Source: an uncultured Coprococcus sp. (GTDB lineage Bacteria > Bacillota_A > Clostridia > Lachnospirales > Lachnospiraceae). From it: a stretch of 12,900 nucleotides of DNA. A program made the position numbers and the translations under genes. The notes beneath the pieces were generated by a model. That model did not search any database, was not told the DNA's origin, and saw only the letters and a program-made list of their open reading frames with translations. Positions 1-7,430 of the stretch are shown here, in pieces. Position 1 is the stretch's first letter. Every line of letters starts with the position of its first letter. The stretch covers positions 1-12,900 of the forward strand of contig CAAGAB010000141.1 of the NCBI GenBank assembly GCA_900767685.1, in the 5' to 3' direction.

Positions 1-47
1 ATAGCCAGGTGTATGTTCTCCAATTTGGAGAATATGCACCTGGCTAT
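1..47. terminator. Long hairpin, probable terminator between convergent genes
   Basis: A 22-bp stem (1-22 with 26-47) closes on a 3-nt loop. It lies just past the stop of the leftward GH13 gene. Two positions (12/36 and 15/33) are T-G. In a rightward transcript they are tolerated G-U wobbles, but in a leftward transcript they become A/C mismatches, so the fold suits a gene arriving from the left at least as well. A U-tract for the leftward direction would lie outside the window and cannot be seen; the rightward side has no good T-run. Terminator function is inferred from stem and position. Confidence 0.6.
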
Positions 48-59
48 TTCTACGTAATT

Positions 60-1805
60 TTATCTGAAACTCTTCAGCCAATTGACGAGGGAGTCGTGCC
101 AGATATTATCTACGACTGTCTTTTTCATCTGTGCGTCAACAGGTCCGTTTCCGGCAAGCTTTGCAAGGATTGCAGCCTGAAGTTCAGGAACTGTCATGGA
201 TTCCGGAGACTTGCTCCAGTCAACTGTGATGGTTTCTGGATCAACCGGGGTGTTGGCAGCAGTATTCTCAGTATTGGTTGTGTTTTTCTTAGCATCTGCA
301 GATTCTGTAGCAGTCACAATGTCTTTGGATTCTTTGGATTCTATCTTTGGTTCAGCTTCCTTATTGCCTTTTGCATCGGTAGCTGTTTCAGATGCTGCAT
401 TATCTTCTGTTTTGGTCTTAGCTTCGCTCTCAGTCTTCGTCACAACCTTAACCGGCTTTACATCCAGGTCTGTTCCCTCAGGCACCCAGATCTCTCCACT
501 GTTTGCAGGCTGGGTTATGTTGATATGACCATCCTGTACAGATACCTTTTCGCCTGACAGGGTACCGACATACGCTGCGCAGTTTCCTGCTGCAAGGTGC
601 ATTCCGGCTGGGGCATCGTCGTTGTTCACAGATACGATGACACGGGTTCCGTCAAGATCCCTTGCGTATGCGAACTGTCTGTTGGTGAGCATCAGCTCAT
701 CGTAGCTGCCATATGACAGTGCAGGAACGGCCTGACGTACCTTGCCGAGTGCGGCGATGAGTGCTGTACAAGGATTAGTTTTTACTGAATCCTTGTAATC
801 TTCTATATTGAGAGCTGGTCTTAAGCTGTCGTCCGAGCCATATTCCTTGCGTCCCTCAATACCAAATTCTGAACCGTAGTATATGCTAGGCACACCCGGA
901 AGAGTGTAGAGCAATACATGTACAGGTGCAAAATGTGCCTTGTTGGTAAGCTTTGTATAGATACGCTCCACATCATGGTTGTCTACGAAGTTGTAGAGCT
1001 TTAATGTTCCCATGTTCTGGAGACGTCTTACAGTGTGCGCAATTTCAAAATAGTTGTGGTCATTGTGGCCGCTGTACAGAGCCTTGTGAAGTGTGTAGTT
1101 GGTGACGCTGTGAAGAGTCTCGCCGTTTACCCAGCGGCTGTAGTCACCGTGGATGACCTCACCCATGAGCCAGAAATCCGGCTTCACTTCATTTGCTGTG
1201 CGGCGCAGTGCCTTCATGAAATCAAAGTCAAGAACGTCTGCCGCGTCAAGTCTGATTCCGTCCACATCGAACTCACTCACCCAGAAACGGATCACATCGC
1301 ATATATAGTCAACGACAGCAGGATTCTTCTGATTCAGCTTGACGAGAAGGTTGTAGCCTCCCCAGTTGTCGTAAGAGAAACCGTCGTTGTACTCGTTGTT
1401 ACCCCAGAAATTCACGTTGCAGTACCAGTCTTTGTACTGTGAATTCTCTCTGTTTGCCTGGATGTCCTTGAATGCGAAGAAGTCACGGCCTGTGTGGTTG
1501 AACACTCCGTCGAAGATGACCTTTATTCCCTGTTCATGGCAGTAAGCCACAAATGCTGTCAGGTCCTCATTTGTTCCGAGACGGGAGTCAAGCTTCTTGT
1601 AATCTGTAGTCTCGTAGCCGTGTCCAACGGATTCAAAGAGTGGTCCGATGTACAGCGCTGATCCGCCAATCTCCTTTATATGATCCACCCATGGAAGCAG
1701 GGTGTTTAAGCGGTGAACAGGCTCACCGTAGTCGTTCTGTTTAGGGGCTCCCGCAAGTCCCAGTGGATAAATGTGATAAAAAACTGCCTCATCATACCAT
1801 GCCAT
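60..1805 (-). CDS. GH13 alpha-amylase family glucanase with C-terminal linker and helical tail
   Basis: A 581-residue glycoside hydrolase family 13 enzyme that should cleave alpha-1,4-glucans or maltodextrins by the retaining mechanism. All catalytic regions are present: region I DGVFNH (99-104), region II GIRLDAAD with Arg185 and nucleophile Asp187, region III GEV with acid/base Glu216, and region IV FVDNHD with His277/Asp278. The fifth region reads LVKLN (154-158), close to MPKLN of the neopullulanase/cyclomaltodextrinase group, but the usual N-terminal CBM34-like domain is absent: the protein opens directly on the barrel (WYDEAVFYHIYPLG). There is no signal peptide, so it is probably cytoplasmic. 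A beta-sandwich-like C domain ends near 445. A Lys/Glu/Thr/Ala-rich linker (about 455-528) follows, then a 45-residue probably helical tail of unknown role. The start is set by GGAGGG 7 nt upstream. Exact specificity cannot be read from sequence. Confidence 0.93.
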   Translation of the reverse strand: MAWYDEAVFYHIYPLGLAGAPKQNDYGEPVHRLNTLLPWVDHIKEIGGSALYIGPLFESVGHGYETTDYKKLDSRLGTNEDLTAFVAYCHEQGIKVIFDGVFNHTGRDFFAFKDIQANRENSQYKDWYCNVNFWGNNEYNDGFSYDNWGGYNLLVKLNQKNPAVVDYICDVIRFWVSEFDVDGIRLDAADVLDFDFMKALRRTANEVKPDFWLMGEVIHGDYSRWVNGETLHSVTNYTLHKALYSGHNDHNYFEIAHTVRRLQNMGTLKLYNFVDNHDVERIYTKLTNKAHFAPVHVLLYTLPGVPSIYYGSEFGIEGRKEYGSDDSLRPALNIEDYKDSVKTNPCTALIAALGKVRQAVPALSYGSYDELMLTNRQFAYARDLDGTRVIVSVNNDDAPAGMHLAAGNCAAYVGTLSGEKVSVQDGHINITQPANSGEIWVPEGTDLDVKPVKVVTKTESEAKTKTEDNAASETATDAKGNKEAEPKIESKESKDIVTATESADAKKNTTNTENTAANTPVDPETITVDWSKSPESMTVPELQAAILAKLAGNGPVDAQMKKTVVDNIWHDSLVNWLKSFR

Positions 1806-1825
1806 AGTTATCCCTCCATATTTTA

Positions 1826-1848
1826 GGTGCTGTCAAATACAAAGCACC
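1826..1848. promoter_or_regulatory. Short inverted repeat in the GH13 leader
   Basis: GGTGCT (1826-1831) and AGCACC (1843-1848) form 6-bp arms around an 11-nt spacer, between the ribosome site and the -10 of the GH13 gene. It could be an operator half-site pair or a weak leader hairpin. Six-base arms can occur by chance, so confidence is low. Confidence 0.25.
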
Positions 1849-1910
1849 CGATATTATTTGATATACGCTGTGAGCTGCAAGTGTTATCAGAAGCTGCCCA
1901 CAACGTTTAT

Positions 1911-1942
1911 ATTATACTAAAAAAATTAGAAAAATGCGACAA
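1911..1942 (-). promoter_or_regulatory. Candidate promoter of the GH13 gene
   Basis: On the minus strand a perfect TATAAT lies at 1916-1911, about 105 bp upstream of the GH13 start, within an AT-rich T-run tract. No good -35 lies at 16-18 bp. The nearest resemblance, TTGTCG (1942-1937), is 20 bp away. A weak -35 would fit an activator-dependent or regulated promoter, but this is inference. Confidence 0.45.
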
Positions 1943-1985
1943 AAAGTCATGTATGTATTGCACGACAGAGCCACAGATGCAGGAA

Positions 1986-2352
1986 AAAGACTCCATTGGA
2001 GTAGTGACGCTGGCGTGCTGTCTGCTCGTCCATATATTTGCAAAGTCATACTGGAAGCAGCTCTCAGTTCTGTTCGGACTTGTGGTTGGATATATAGTAG
2101 CAGTGTGCATGGGTATGGTGGATTTCTCCGCACTCAGCGGAACATCAGTCATAGCGCTCCCTCACATCATGCCATTTAAGCCGGAGTTCAACTGAAACGC
2201 GATCATATCAGTAACTTTTCCCTAAGATCGTGCAGACGGTATTTGCTGAGAACTGTGTGGCTGTTGTATTCATAGTTGCCATCATTCTGAATCTTGTGCT
2301 TCCTAAGAACATGGATGTCCACGAGGCCCCAAAGACTGAGGATGCAGAGTAG
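1986..2352 (+). pseudogene. NCS2 family xanthine/uracil permease remnant
   Basis: Two pieces of one nucleobase:cation symporter-2 permease survive. The first, in the frame of position 1986, runs from DSIGVVTL through GLVVGYIVAVCMGMVDFSAL to MPFKPEFN, matching mid-protein membrane helices of the xanthine/uracil permease family. It hits TGA at 2193-2195 where the family has Trp, then still reads NAIISVTF. At about 2214-2223 the sequence jumps, in another frame, to FPKIVQTVFAENCVAVVF and the family's C-terminal helix and tail, ending with TAG at 2350-2352. The N-terminal third and roughly 150-200 residues between the pieces are missing. The gene is therefore dead from 5' truncation, a nonsense codon and a frame-shifting internal deletion. 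The family identity is my recognition of the sequence, not a search result. Confidence 0.82.
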
Positions 2353-2386
2353 ATCCAATAAAACATACAGATTATCCGAGAGGAAA

Positions 2387-2405
2387 ACTTACAAGAGGTG
2401 TAAGT
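2387..2405. promoter_or_regulatory. Small inverted repeat ACTTAC-N7-GTAAGT
   Basis: Perfect 6-bp arms (2387-2392 and 2400-2405) around a 7-nt spacer lie between the permease remnant and its terminator. The spacing resembles response-regulator or repressor sites, and the BceRS-like module starts 120 bp downstream, but the terminator at 2414-2458 stands between them. It may be an operator left over from the dead permease or chance. Confidence 0.2.
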
Positions 2406-2413
2406 GTTAATCA

Positions 2414-2458
2414 CAGCGTCGTTCTGATATTATGATATCAGAGCGGCGCTGCTTTTGT
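2414..2458 (+). terminator. Rho-independent terminator after the permease remnant
   Basis: A 16-bp stem (2415-2430 with 2435-2450, two G-U pairs on the plus strand) with a TATG loop is followed by GCTTTTGTATT. It lies 62 bp after the remnant's stop and probably was the terminator of the intact permease. It also shields the ABC module from readthrough. Confidence 0.8.
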
Positions 2459-2514
2459 ATTAACGTGGGCAACGAGCAAAAGTCCGTGATAGCACTCCGG
2501 CCCCATGAAAATAA

Positions 2515-2531
2515 GAAAGGTGAACAATATG
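2515..2531 (+). promoter_or_regulatory. Ribosome binding site that sets the ABC ATPase start
   Basis: AGAAAGGTG lies 6-8 nt before ATG 2529. An in-frame ATG at 2505 would give eight extra residues but has only GC-rich sequence without a Shine-Dalgarno match before it, so 2529 is preferred. Confidence 0.75.
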
Positions 2532-3302
2532 GATAGTTTATTAAAGATAGAATCACTGAAGAAATACTATGGCAAAAAGCCAAACCAGACTAAGGCTCTG
2601 GACGGCATATCATTTCAGGTCATGCCGGGGGAGTTCCTTGGCATCATGGGTAGCAGTGGATCGGGAAAGTCCACACTGCTGAACTGTATCGCAACGGTCA
2701 TAAAGCCTGACAGCGGAACCATAGAGCTCCAGGGCAAAGAGATACAGGCGCTTAAAGGTGCGAAGCTTGCGCAGTACAGAGGCAGGGAGATAGGTTATCT
2801 GTTCCAGAACTTTGAACTTCTGGACAATCTAACAGGCAGAGAGAACATTATGGTTCCGTTGTCAATACACGGTGTATCCGAGGATGAGAGCAGAAGCAGA
2901 CTGGAAAAGCTTTCATCATATCTGGAGATAGATAACGTGCTTGACAAATTCCCGTCGCAGATGTCTGGTGGTCAGAGACAGAGGGTTGCGGCCGCCAGAG
3001 CGCTCATACTTAATCCGGGGATCATTCTTGCGGACGAGCCGACCGGAGCACTCGACTCAAGAAATGCAAAGGCACTCATGGAGAAGCTGTTGGGACTGAA
3101 CAGGGATGACAACACTACCATACTTATGGTGACCCACGACTCAAATGCGGCCAGCTTCTGCAAGAGGATACTCTTCATACAGGATGGCAGGATATTCCAT
3201 GAGCTCAGAAGAGATATGGAGAGAGAGTCACAGCAGGAGTTTTATGAGAGGATACTCAAGCTGATGGCGCAGATGGGAGGAGGCAGCGCAAATGTTCTTT
3301 AA
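2529..3302 (+). CDS. ABC transporter ATP-binding protein, BceA/peptide-exporter type
   Basis: This 257-residue ATPase energises the FtsX-domain permease encoded next. Landmarks are Walker A GSSGSGKST (41-49), Q-loop Gln93, signature MSGGQ (145-149), Walker B ILADE with catalytic Glu170, D-loop GALD (173-176) and switch His203. The LLNCIATVIKPDSG and EIGYLFQNFELLDNLTGRENI stretches are typical of the BceA/MacB/LolD group. The last 30 residues are charged and helical. The 3' end overlaps the permease ATG by 11 nt, so the two are translationally coupled. With the downstream response regulator and kinase this is the peptide-antibiotic sensing and detoxification arrangement (BceAB-RS in Bacillus). 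The actual peptide cannot be inferred. Confidence 0.93.
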   Translation: MDSLLKIESLKKYYGKKPNQTKALDGISFQVMPGEFLGIMGSSGSGKSTLLNCIATVIKPDSGTIELQGKEIQALKGAKLAQYRGREIGYLFQNFELLDNLTGRENIMVPLSIHGVSEDESRSRLEKLSSYLEIDNVLDKFPSQMSGGQRQRVAAARALILNPGIILADEPTGALDSRNAKALMEKLLGLNRDDNTTILMVTHDSNAASFCKRILFIQDGRIFHELRRDMERESQQEFYERILKLMAQMGGGSANVL

Positions 3303-5373
3303 ACTCGCAATGAGGAACAGCAGGAGAAGCAGGAAAGAGAATGGTCTGTTCTTCGCTTCGCTGGTTGTGTCCATAGTGGCATTTTATATCATATTGGCGC
3401 TGTCCCATCAGGATGTGATGATATTCCTGAGAAGTCTTGAAAGCGATGCGGTGAACAGTCTTCTTCAGATAGCGGCGGTGTTCTATGTATTTTCACTGGT
3501 CATGTTGTTCTTTCTTATATACTATGCAAGCAAATACCAGCTCGAACGACGGAGGCACGAACTTGGAATGTATATAATGATGGGGATGAGAAGATCAAAG
3601 CTTTTTGCCCTGCTGATGGCGGAGGATCTGGGCAGCAGCGTAGTGGCTCTGCTCATCGGACTTCCTATAGCGATCCTGGTGTCTGAGGTGGTCAGCCTTC
3701 TCACAGCCAGACTGGTAGGTCTTGGCGTTATAGGTCATCACGTATCATTTTCACTGCAGGCAGTCATACTGACAACTGTTGGATTTGTAGCGATAAAGCT
3801 TGCAGCATTTTTCATACTGAGCGGTAAGCTTGCAAGAAAGCAGATAGGCGATCTCCTTGTAGATACACCGGAGACAGAGAAGAAACAGCTTCCGGCTCCT
3901 GTGTATGGTGTGAGTGCAGTCTTCGGTCTTGTTGCGCTGGTCATTGCATACTGTCAGGGAATAGGCGGCTATTCGTGGATCAGCGTAAAATATATGGCGG
4001 TCACCATAACACTGGGATTTGTTGGCATGTTCCTGCTGTTTTTCGGTCTCAGGCTCTTTGTTGATGCACTGGCCAGACGTGCAAATGGCTCAAAACCACT
4101 TGCTGTGTTCGGTTTCAGGCAGATACACGAAAATGTAGTAACAAAATCTGGAACGCTTGCAATAAGCTCGATACTCATACTCGGCGCTTTGTGCTGCTGC
4201 GGTTCGGGCGTTGGCATATGTATATCCAGACAGAATATGGATCATGTGCTCGATTATACATTTGCCTCATATGGGGGTGACGCTGAGACGGACAGCAGGA
4301 ATATCCGCGCGAAACTGGAGGAAACCGGCGTGTTGGAGGATTTCTCGGACGTATTCGATATGAAGCTTGGTTATATAAAGATGGGTGAAAATGAGTCCCA
4401 TGATGATGCTGTGAACGTGGGGAATGTCATATCCGCACTTGAAAAACTCAAGGTTTCAGAGGATAGGGATGTGCTTATAAATAACATGTCATACATGACA
4501 TACCCTTACCTGATCCAGGAGAGTGCGTACAACAAGGTGCTTGAGACTGCGGGAAAGGAGCCTTTGGAGCTCGGAGAAAATGAACTGGCACTCTATACGG
4601 ATTTCTTTACTGATTACCGCGGAGGTTTACTGAATGAGGTATTGGCAGAGCGTCCGGAGGTGGATGTAAGAGGAGATGAGTATCATCTGATCGGAGAGGT
4701 CCAGACCACGAAGATCGTGACAGATTCATCGATAACCCTGTCGTTCGGACTTATCGTGGACGATGATACATTTGCCAGATTGACAAATGACAATTACGAG
4801 TTATATGTAAATGCCATTCTCAAAAAGGATATCGTGGACGGTAAGGGCCTCATGAAAGCCATAATGGATGAAAATGAGAAGCTTGACGGCATAGATTTTG
4901 AGAGCATGAACGCTGATTGCGAGAGTTATCTGCAGAACATAGGAAGAAATATGTTCTACACGGTGGCTGCAGGATATATAACGCTTTATCTGGCGGTGGT
5001 GTTCCTCATAATCGCAAATACCATAATCGGTGTTCAGTTCCTGATGGGACAGAGAAAGTCCGGCAGAAGGTACAGAACCCTTGTGAAGCTTGGCGCGACA
5101 TACGAAATGCTCTGCAGCTCAGCAAACAGACAGGTGGGCTGGTATTTCGGAATCCCGGTTGCCGTGGCGGCGGTCAGCAGTATATTCGGTGTGCGTGCTC
5201 TGCTCACGGGAATCCTGTCAGAATCCATGCGTGGCAGTGTGAAACAGATACTTATCATAGCTGCGGTTATGATAATCCTGTTGTGTGTGGTAGAATATAT
5301 CTATATGACAGCGGTGAAACGCTCAAGCAACAGATATCTCATGGCGATGATGACACCGGAAAGGGTTGAGTAA
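3292..5373 (+). CDS. BceB-like ABC permease with large extracellular domain
   Basis: A 693-residue FtsX-superfamily permease. Ten membrane segments can be traced by hydrophobicity: about 18-38, 57-78, 105-130, 153-178, 204-222, 233-255, 286-310, then 556-582, 615-640 and 651-674. A hydrophilic domain of about 240 residues (311-553) sits between segments 7 and 8, the hallmark of BceB proteins, where it serves in peptide recognition. Length and topology match the family. The start is set by GGGAGGAGG 9 nt upstream, inside the ATPase gene. The segment 7 start region carries a CCC triplet (301-303). In known systems the permease also signals to the histidine kinase by direct contact, so it probably acts as the real sensor for the kinase encoded at 6050. 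Confidence 0.9.
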   Translation: MFFKLAMRNSRRSRKENGLFFASLVVSIVAFYIILALSHQDVMIFLRSLESDAVNSLLQIAAVFYVFSLVMLFFLIYYASKYQLERRRHELGMYIMMGMRRSKLFALLMAEDLGSSVVALLIGLPIAILVSEVVSLLTARLVGLGVIGHHVSFSLQAVILTTVGFVAIKLAAFFILSGKLARKQIGDLLVDTPETEKKQLPAPVYGVSAVFGLVALVIAYCQGIGGYSWISVKYMAVTITLGFVGMFLLFFGLRLFVDALARRANGSKPLAVFGFRQIHENVVTKSGTLAISSILILGALCCCGSGVGICISRQNMDHVLDYTFASYGGDAETDSRNIRAKLEETGVLEDFSDVFDMKLGYIKMGENESHDDAVNVGNVISALEKLKVSEDRDVLINNMSYMTYPYLIQESAYNKVLETAGKEPLELGENELALYTDFFTDYRGGLLNEVLAERPEVDVRGDEYHLIGEVQTTKIVTDSSITLSFGLIVDDDTFARLTNDNYELYVNAILKKDIVDGKGLMKAIMDENEKLDGIDFESMNADCESYLQNIGRNMFYTVAAGYITLYLAVVFLIIANTIIGVQFLMGQRKSGRRYRTLVKLGATYEMLCSSANRQVGWYFGIPVAVAAVSSIFGVRALLTGILSESMRGSVKQILIIAAVMIILLCVVEYIYMTAVKRSSNRYLMAMMTPERVE

Positions 5374-5376
5374 ACG

Positions 5377-6039
5377 GTGAAGTGTGTGATGGTGGTTGAG
5401 GACGATGTCCTCATGTGCGATGAACTTCTGGATATGCTGACAAAGGCAGGATACAGGGCAGTTAAGCCAGATGGATTTGACAACATAATAGAACAGATAC
5501 TGGACATGGCTCCGGATATTCTTCTGCTGGATATCAATCTTCCTGGCAGGAGCGGTTTTGACATATGCCGGGAGATCAAGAGGCGGAGCTCTGTCCCGGT
5601 GCTGGTTCTCACATCGAGGGACCAGCTAAAGGACGAGCTCCATGCGCTGGAGCTGGGCGCTGATGAATTCCTCACGAAGCCATGCCGCCGTGAGCGGCTT
5701 CTGGCCCGGGTGGCAAATGTGCTCAAGAGGTACGAGGGCAGACAGAACCTGATCGAAGGAGAAGGGTTTCTTCTGGACACTCAGACATACACTCTGTATA
5801 TAGATGGGAGATCTGCGGTGCTTCCACAGAATCAGGGACGTATATTTGAGACACTTATGACAAGCGGAGGAGATGTCGTGTCTAAGGAGAAACTTTGTGA
5901 GGCAGTGTGGGGCACATCGGAGTATATAGATGAAAATGCCCTGCAGGTGAATCTTACAAGACTCAAAAAGAAAATGGCGGGACTGGATATGAAGGCAAAG
6001 ATCATAGCTGTAAGAGGCGTTGGATACAAGCTTGAGTAA
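5377..6039 (+). CDS. OmpR/PhoB-type response regulator, BceR-like
   Basis: This 220-residue regulator has a receiver domain (1-118) with acidic residues Glu8-Asp10, phosphoacceptor Asp52 (LLLDINLPG), Thr79 and Lys101, and a winged-helix domain (about 126-220) ending VRGVGYKLE. It should be phosphorylated by the kinase encoded next and activate promoters, commonly that of its own transporter. It begins with GTG, 3 nt after the permease stop. AAGGG lies 11 nt upstream, a rather long spacing. The next in-frame ATG (5389) would cut off the first beta strand, so GTG is preferred. Gene order here (transporter first, then regulator and kinase) is the reverse of Bacillus bceRSAB. Confidence 0.92.
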   Translation: MKCVMVVEDDVLMCDELLDMLTKAGYRAVKPDGFDNIIEQILDMAPDILLLDINLPGRSGFDICREIKRRSSVPVLVLTSRDQLKDELHALELGADEFLTKPCRRERLLARVANVLKRYEGRQNLIEGEGFLLDTQTYTLYIDGRSAVLPQNQGRIFETLMTSGGDVVSKEKLCEAVWGTSEYIDENALQVNLTRLKKKMAGLDMKAKIIAVRGVGYKLE

Positions 6040-6049
6040 TTGAGAGAAT

Positions 6050-7069
6050 ATGAAAAGATTTGGACTTGTTATAAAACAGAATATTGTCTGGCTTGGTCTG
6101 CTGCTTCTGACAGACGTGGCGTTCTGCTTCTTCATGTGGCTTGTGGCACCAGAGGCATTTGTCAGAATAAGGGTGCTGGTTGGCGTGTTCACTGTGATAC
6201 TGTTCGCGGCGGTGTGCTCGGTGCTGTGTATAAAGGACAGGAAGAAAATTGAGGCGTTCAGGAGATTTGTCGCTGCCCCGGATGAACAGGGCGAGATAGA
6301 AATGAGGAGCCTGTGCGGGGCTTCTGAACAGGAATATGTGAGCGTGCTGTCGGAGGAGCTTCACGATCTGAGAGATTCAGTGATGCAGAGTGGCAGACAG
6401 CTCAGGGACTATCAGGAGTATGTGGAGAACTGGGCACATGAGATCAAGACCCCCATCTCTCTGCTGACATTTGTGGTGGACAACAGGAGAGATGAGCTGC
6501 CTCGTAATGTTGTGACGAAGATGGACAATGTGACCAGCCAGATGCAGAACTATGTGGATCAGATGCTCTACTACGCCAGACTGAAAAGCGATTCCAAGGA
6601 TTATCTCATGGAGAGCATAGATGTGGAAGAATGCGTGGATGAGGTGATAGCTGACTACAGATCACTGCTTGAGGAGAAGGAGATACGGGTCAGAAAATGT
6701 CTTGAGAACGGAACAGTGTACAGTGACCGCAGGGGATTGCAGTTTATACTCGGTCAGCTTGTGAGCAATTCCATGAAATACACAAATGAACAGCCGGAGA
6801 TATCATTTGACTTCTGGACGGCGGGCAACAAAAAGCTGCTGTCCGTGAGTGACAATGGCATAGGTGTAAAGAGCTGTGACATGCCATACATATTCGAGAA
6901 GGGTGTCACGGGTGATTCGGGTGAGAACAGGAAGCATGCAACGGGCATGGGACTGTATCTTGTCAGTGAGATGGCGCATGATCTGGGTATCACAGTGACG
7001 GCAAATTCAAAGTGGCAGAATGGATTCGAGATAGTACTTGAATTCCCGGATGTGGAGACAAAGATATAA
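6050..7069 (+). CDS. Intramembrane-sensing histidine kinase, BceS-like
   Basis: A 339-residue membrane kinase. Two transmembrane helices (about 11-32 and 40-61) are separated by only a handful of residues, so there is no extracellular sensor domain, as expected of kinases that are told about the ligand by a BceAB transporter. The phosphoacceptor is His130 in NWAHEIKTP. The ATP-binding domain shows the N box with Asn240 (QLVSNSMKYT), G1 DNGIG (268-272), F box IFEKGVTG (281-288) and G2 ATGMGLYL (297-304). It starts 10 nt after the regulator's stop with only a weak GAGAGA ribosome site, suggesting coupled or modest translation. It is the last gene of the four-gene operon, followed at once by a terminator. 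Confidence 0.92.
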   Translation: MKRFGLVIKQNIVWLGLLLLTDVAFCFFMWLVAPEAFVRIRVLVGVFTVILFAAVCSVLCIKDRKKIEAFRRFVAAPDEQGEIEMRSLCGASEQEYVSVLSEELHDLRDSVMQSGRQLRDYQEYVENWAHEIKTPISLLTFVVDNRRDELPRNVVTKMDNVTSQMQNYVDQMLYYARLKSDSKDYLMESIDVEECVDEVIADYRSLLEEKEIRVRKCLENGTVYSDRRGLQFILGQLVSNSMKYTNEQPEISFDFWTAGNKKLLSVSDNGIGVKSCDMPYIFEKGVTGDSGENRKHATGMGLYLVSEMAHDLGITVTANSKWQNGFEIVLEFPDVETKI

Positions 7070-7118
7070 AAGTGAGGAGGCAGATACAGTGTTGTGCGTA
7101 TCTGTCTCCTCACTTTTT
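7068..7118 (+). terminator. Strong rho-independent terminator of the Bce-like operon
   Basis: A near-perfect 16-17-bp stem (7071-7087 with 7098-7114) has a 10-nt loop and is followed by TTTTT. It overlaps the kinase stop codon by two bases. The flanking A-run makes it potentially bidirectional. Confidence 0.9.
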
Positions 7119-7245
7119 ACCGGGATATTTTATAATAAATTTATGGGGTGTGGTCTGTTAATAATCACTTTGATATTTTATAATGTAAGCATCGGCTGTA
7201 ATTTAGTTGACGGTGCAAAGTCAGTTTAAGTGGGCTGAGGCTTGG
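7119..7245 (+). promoter_or_regulatory. AT-rich spacer with a candidate -10 for the GNAT-BSH operon
   Basis: TATAAT lies at 7179-7184 and a second TATAAT-like element at about 7130-7135. The best -35 at 17 bp from the first is TGTTAA (7156-7161), a weak match. No ORF or strong fold is visible. This is the only plausible promoter region before the GNAT gene outside the repeats. Confidence 0.3.
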
Positions 7246-7415
7246 AATGGATGTGTCAAGTTTTCTATGAAAACTTGACATGCAGCGCCAGCCATTTGCC
7301 AAAGGCAAATTTGCATGGCTGGTGTTCAATGGATGTGTCAAGTTTTCTATGAAAACTTGACATGCAGCGCCAGCCATTTGCCAAAGGCAAATTTGCATGG
7401 CTAGTGTTCAATGGA
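7246..7415. repeat. Two tandem copies of an 82-bp palindrome-bearing unit
   Basis: Units 7246-7327 and 7328-7409 differ at one position (G 7321, A 7403). The first six bases of a third unit (AATGGA, 7410-7415) run into the ribosome site of the GNAT gene. Each unit has a perfect 12-bp hairpin with a TAT loop (7254-7280; 7336-7362) and a second interrupted hairpin (outer AGCCAT/ATGGCT, inner TTTGCC/GGCAAA; 7290-7320 and 7372-7402). The build resembles dispersed palindromic intergenic elements of Firmicutes. The second hairpin reaches further out in copy 1 (7286-7324); the single difference breaks one of those outer pairs in copy 2. No transposase is present. Confidence 0.93.
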
Positions 7416-7430
7416 AAGGAGAATGTCATT

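Noticed and set aside
9..557. Plus-strand ORFs of 182 and 110 codons across the GH13 gene's 3' end
   Set aside because: They lie antisense to the linker and tail of the GH13 gene. Their composition mirrors the low-complexity linker and they lack ribosome sites.
1827..2195. A 122-codon ORF as an intact gene
   Set aside because: Its first half has no homology signal. The second half is a slice of an NCS2 permease ending at a nonsense codon, so it is treated as part of a pseudogene.
4917..5369. A 150-codon ORF inside the permease gene
   Set aside because: Wrong frame of a convincing BceB-like protein; no domain features of its own.
6040..6252. TTG-started ORF after the response regulator
   Set aside because: Overlaps the kinase start in another frame; the kinase reading frame from 6050 has all family motifs.
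7254..7362. TTGACA in the repeat hairpins as -35 boxes
   Set aside because: No -10-like hexamer lies 16-18 bp downstream of them (GCCAAA at 17 bp in both copies).
7246..7409. CRISPR array
   Set aside because: Only two units, directly adjacent without variable spacers; the units contain hairpins and there are no cas genes.
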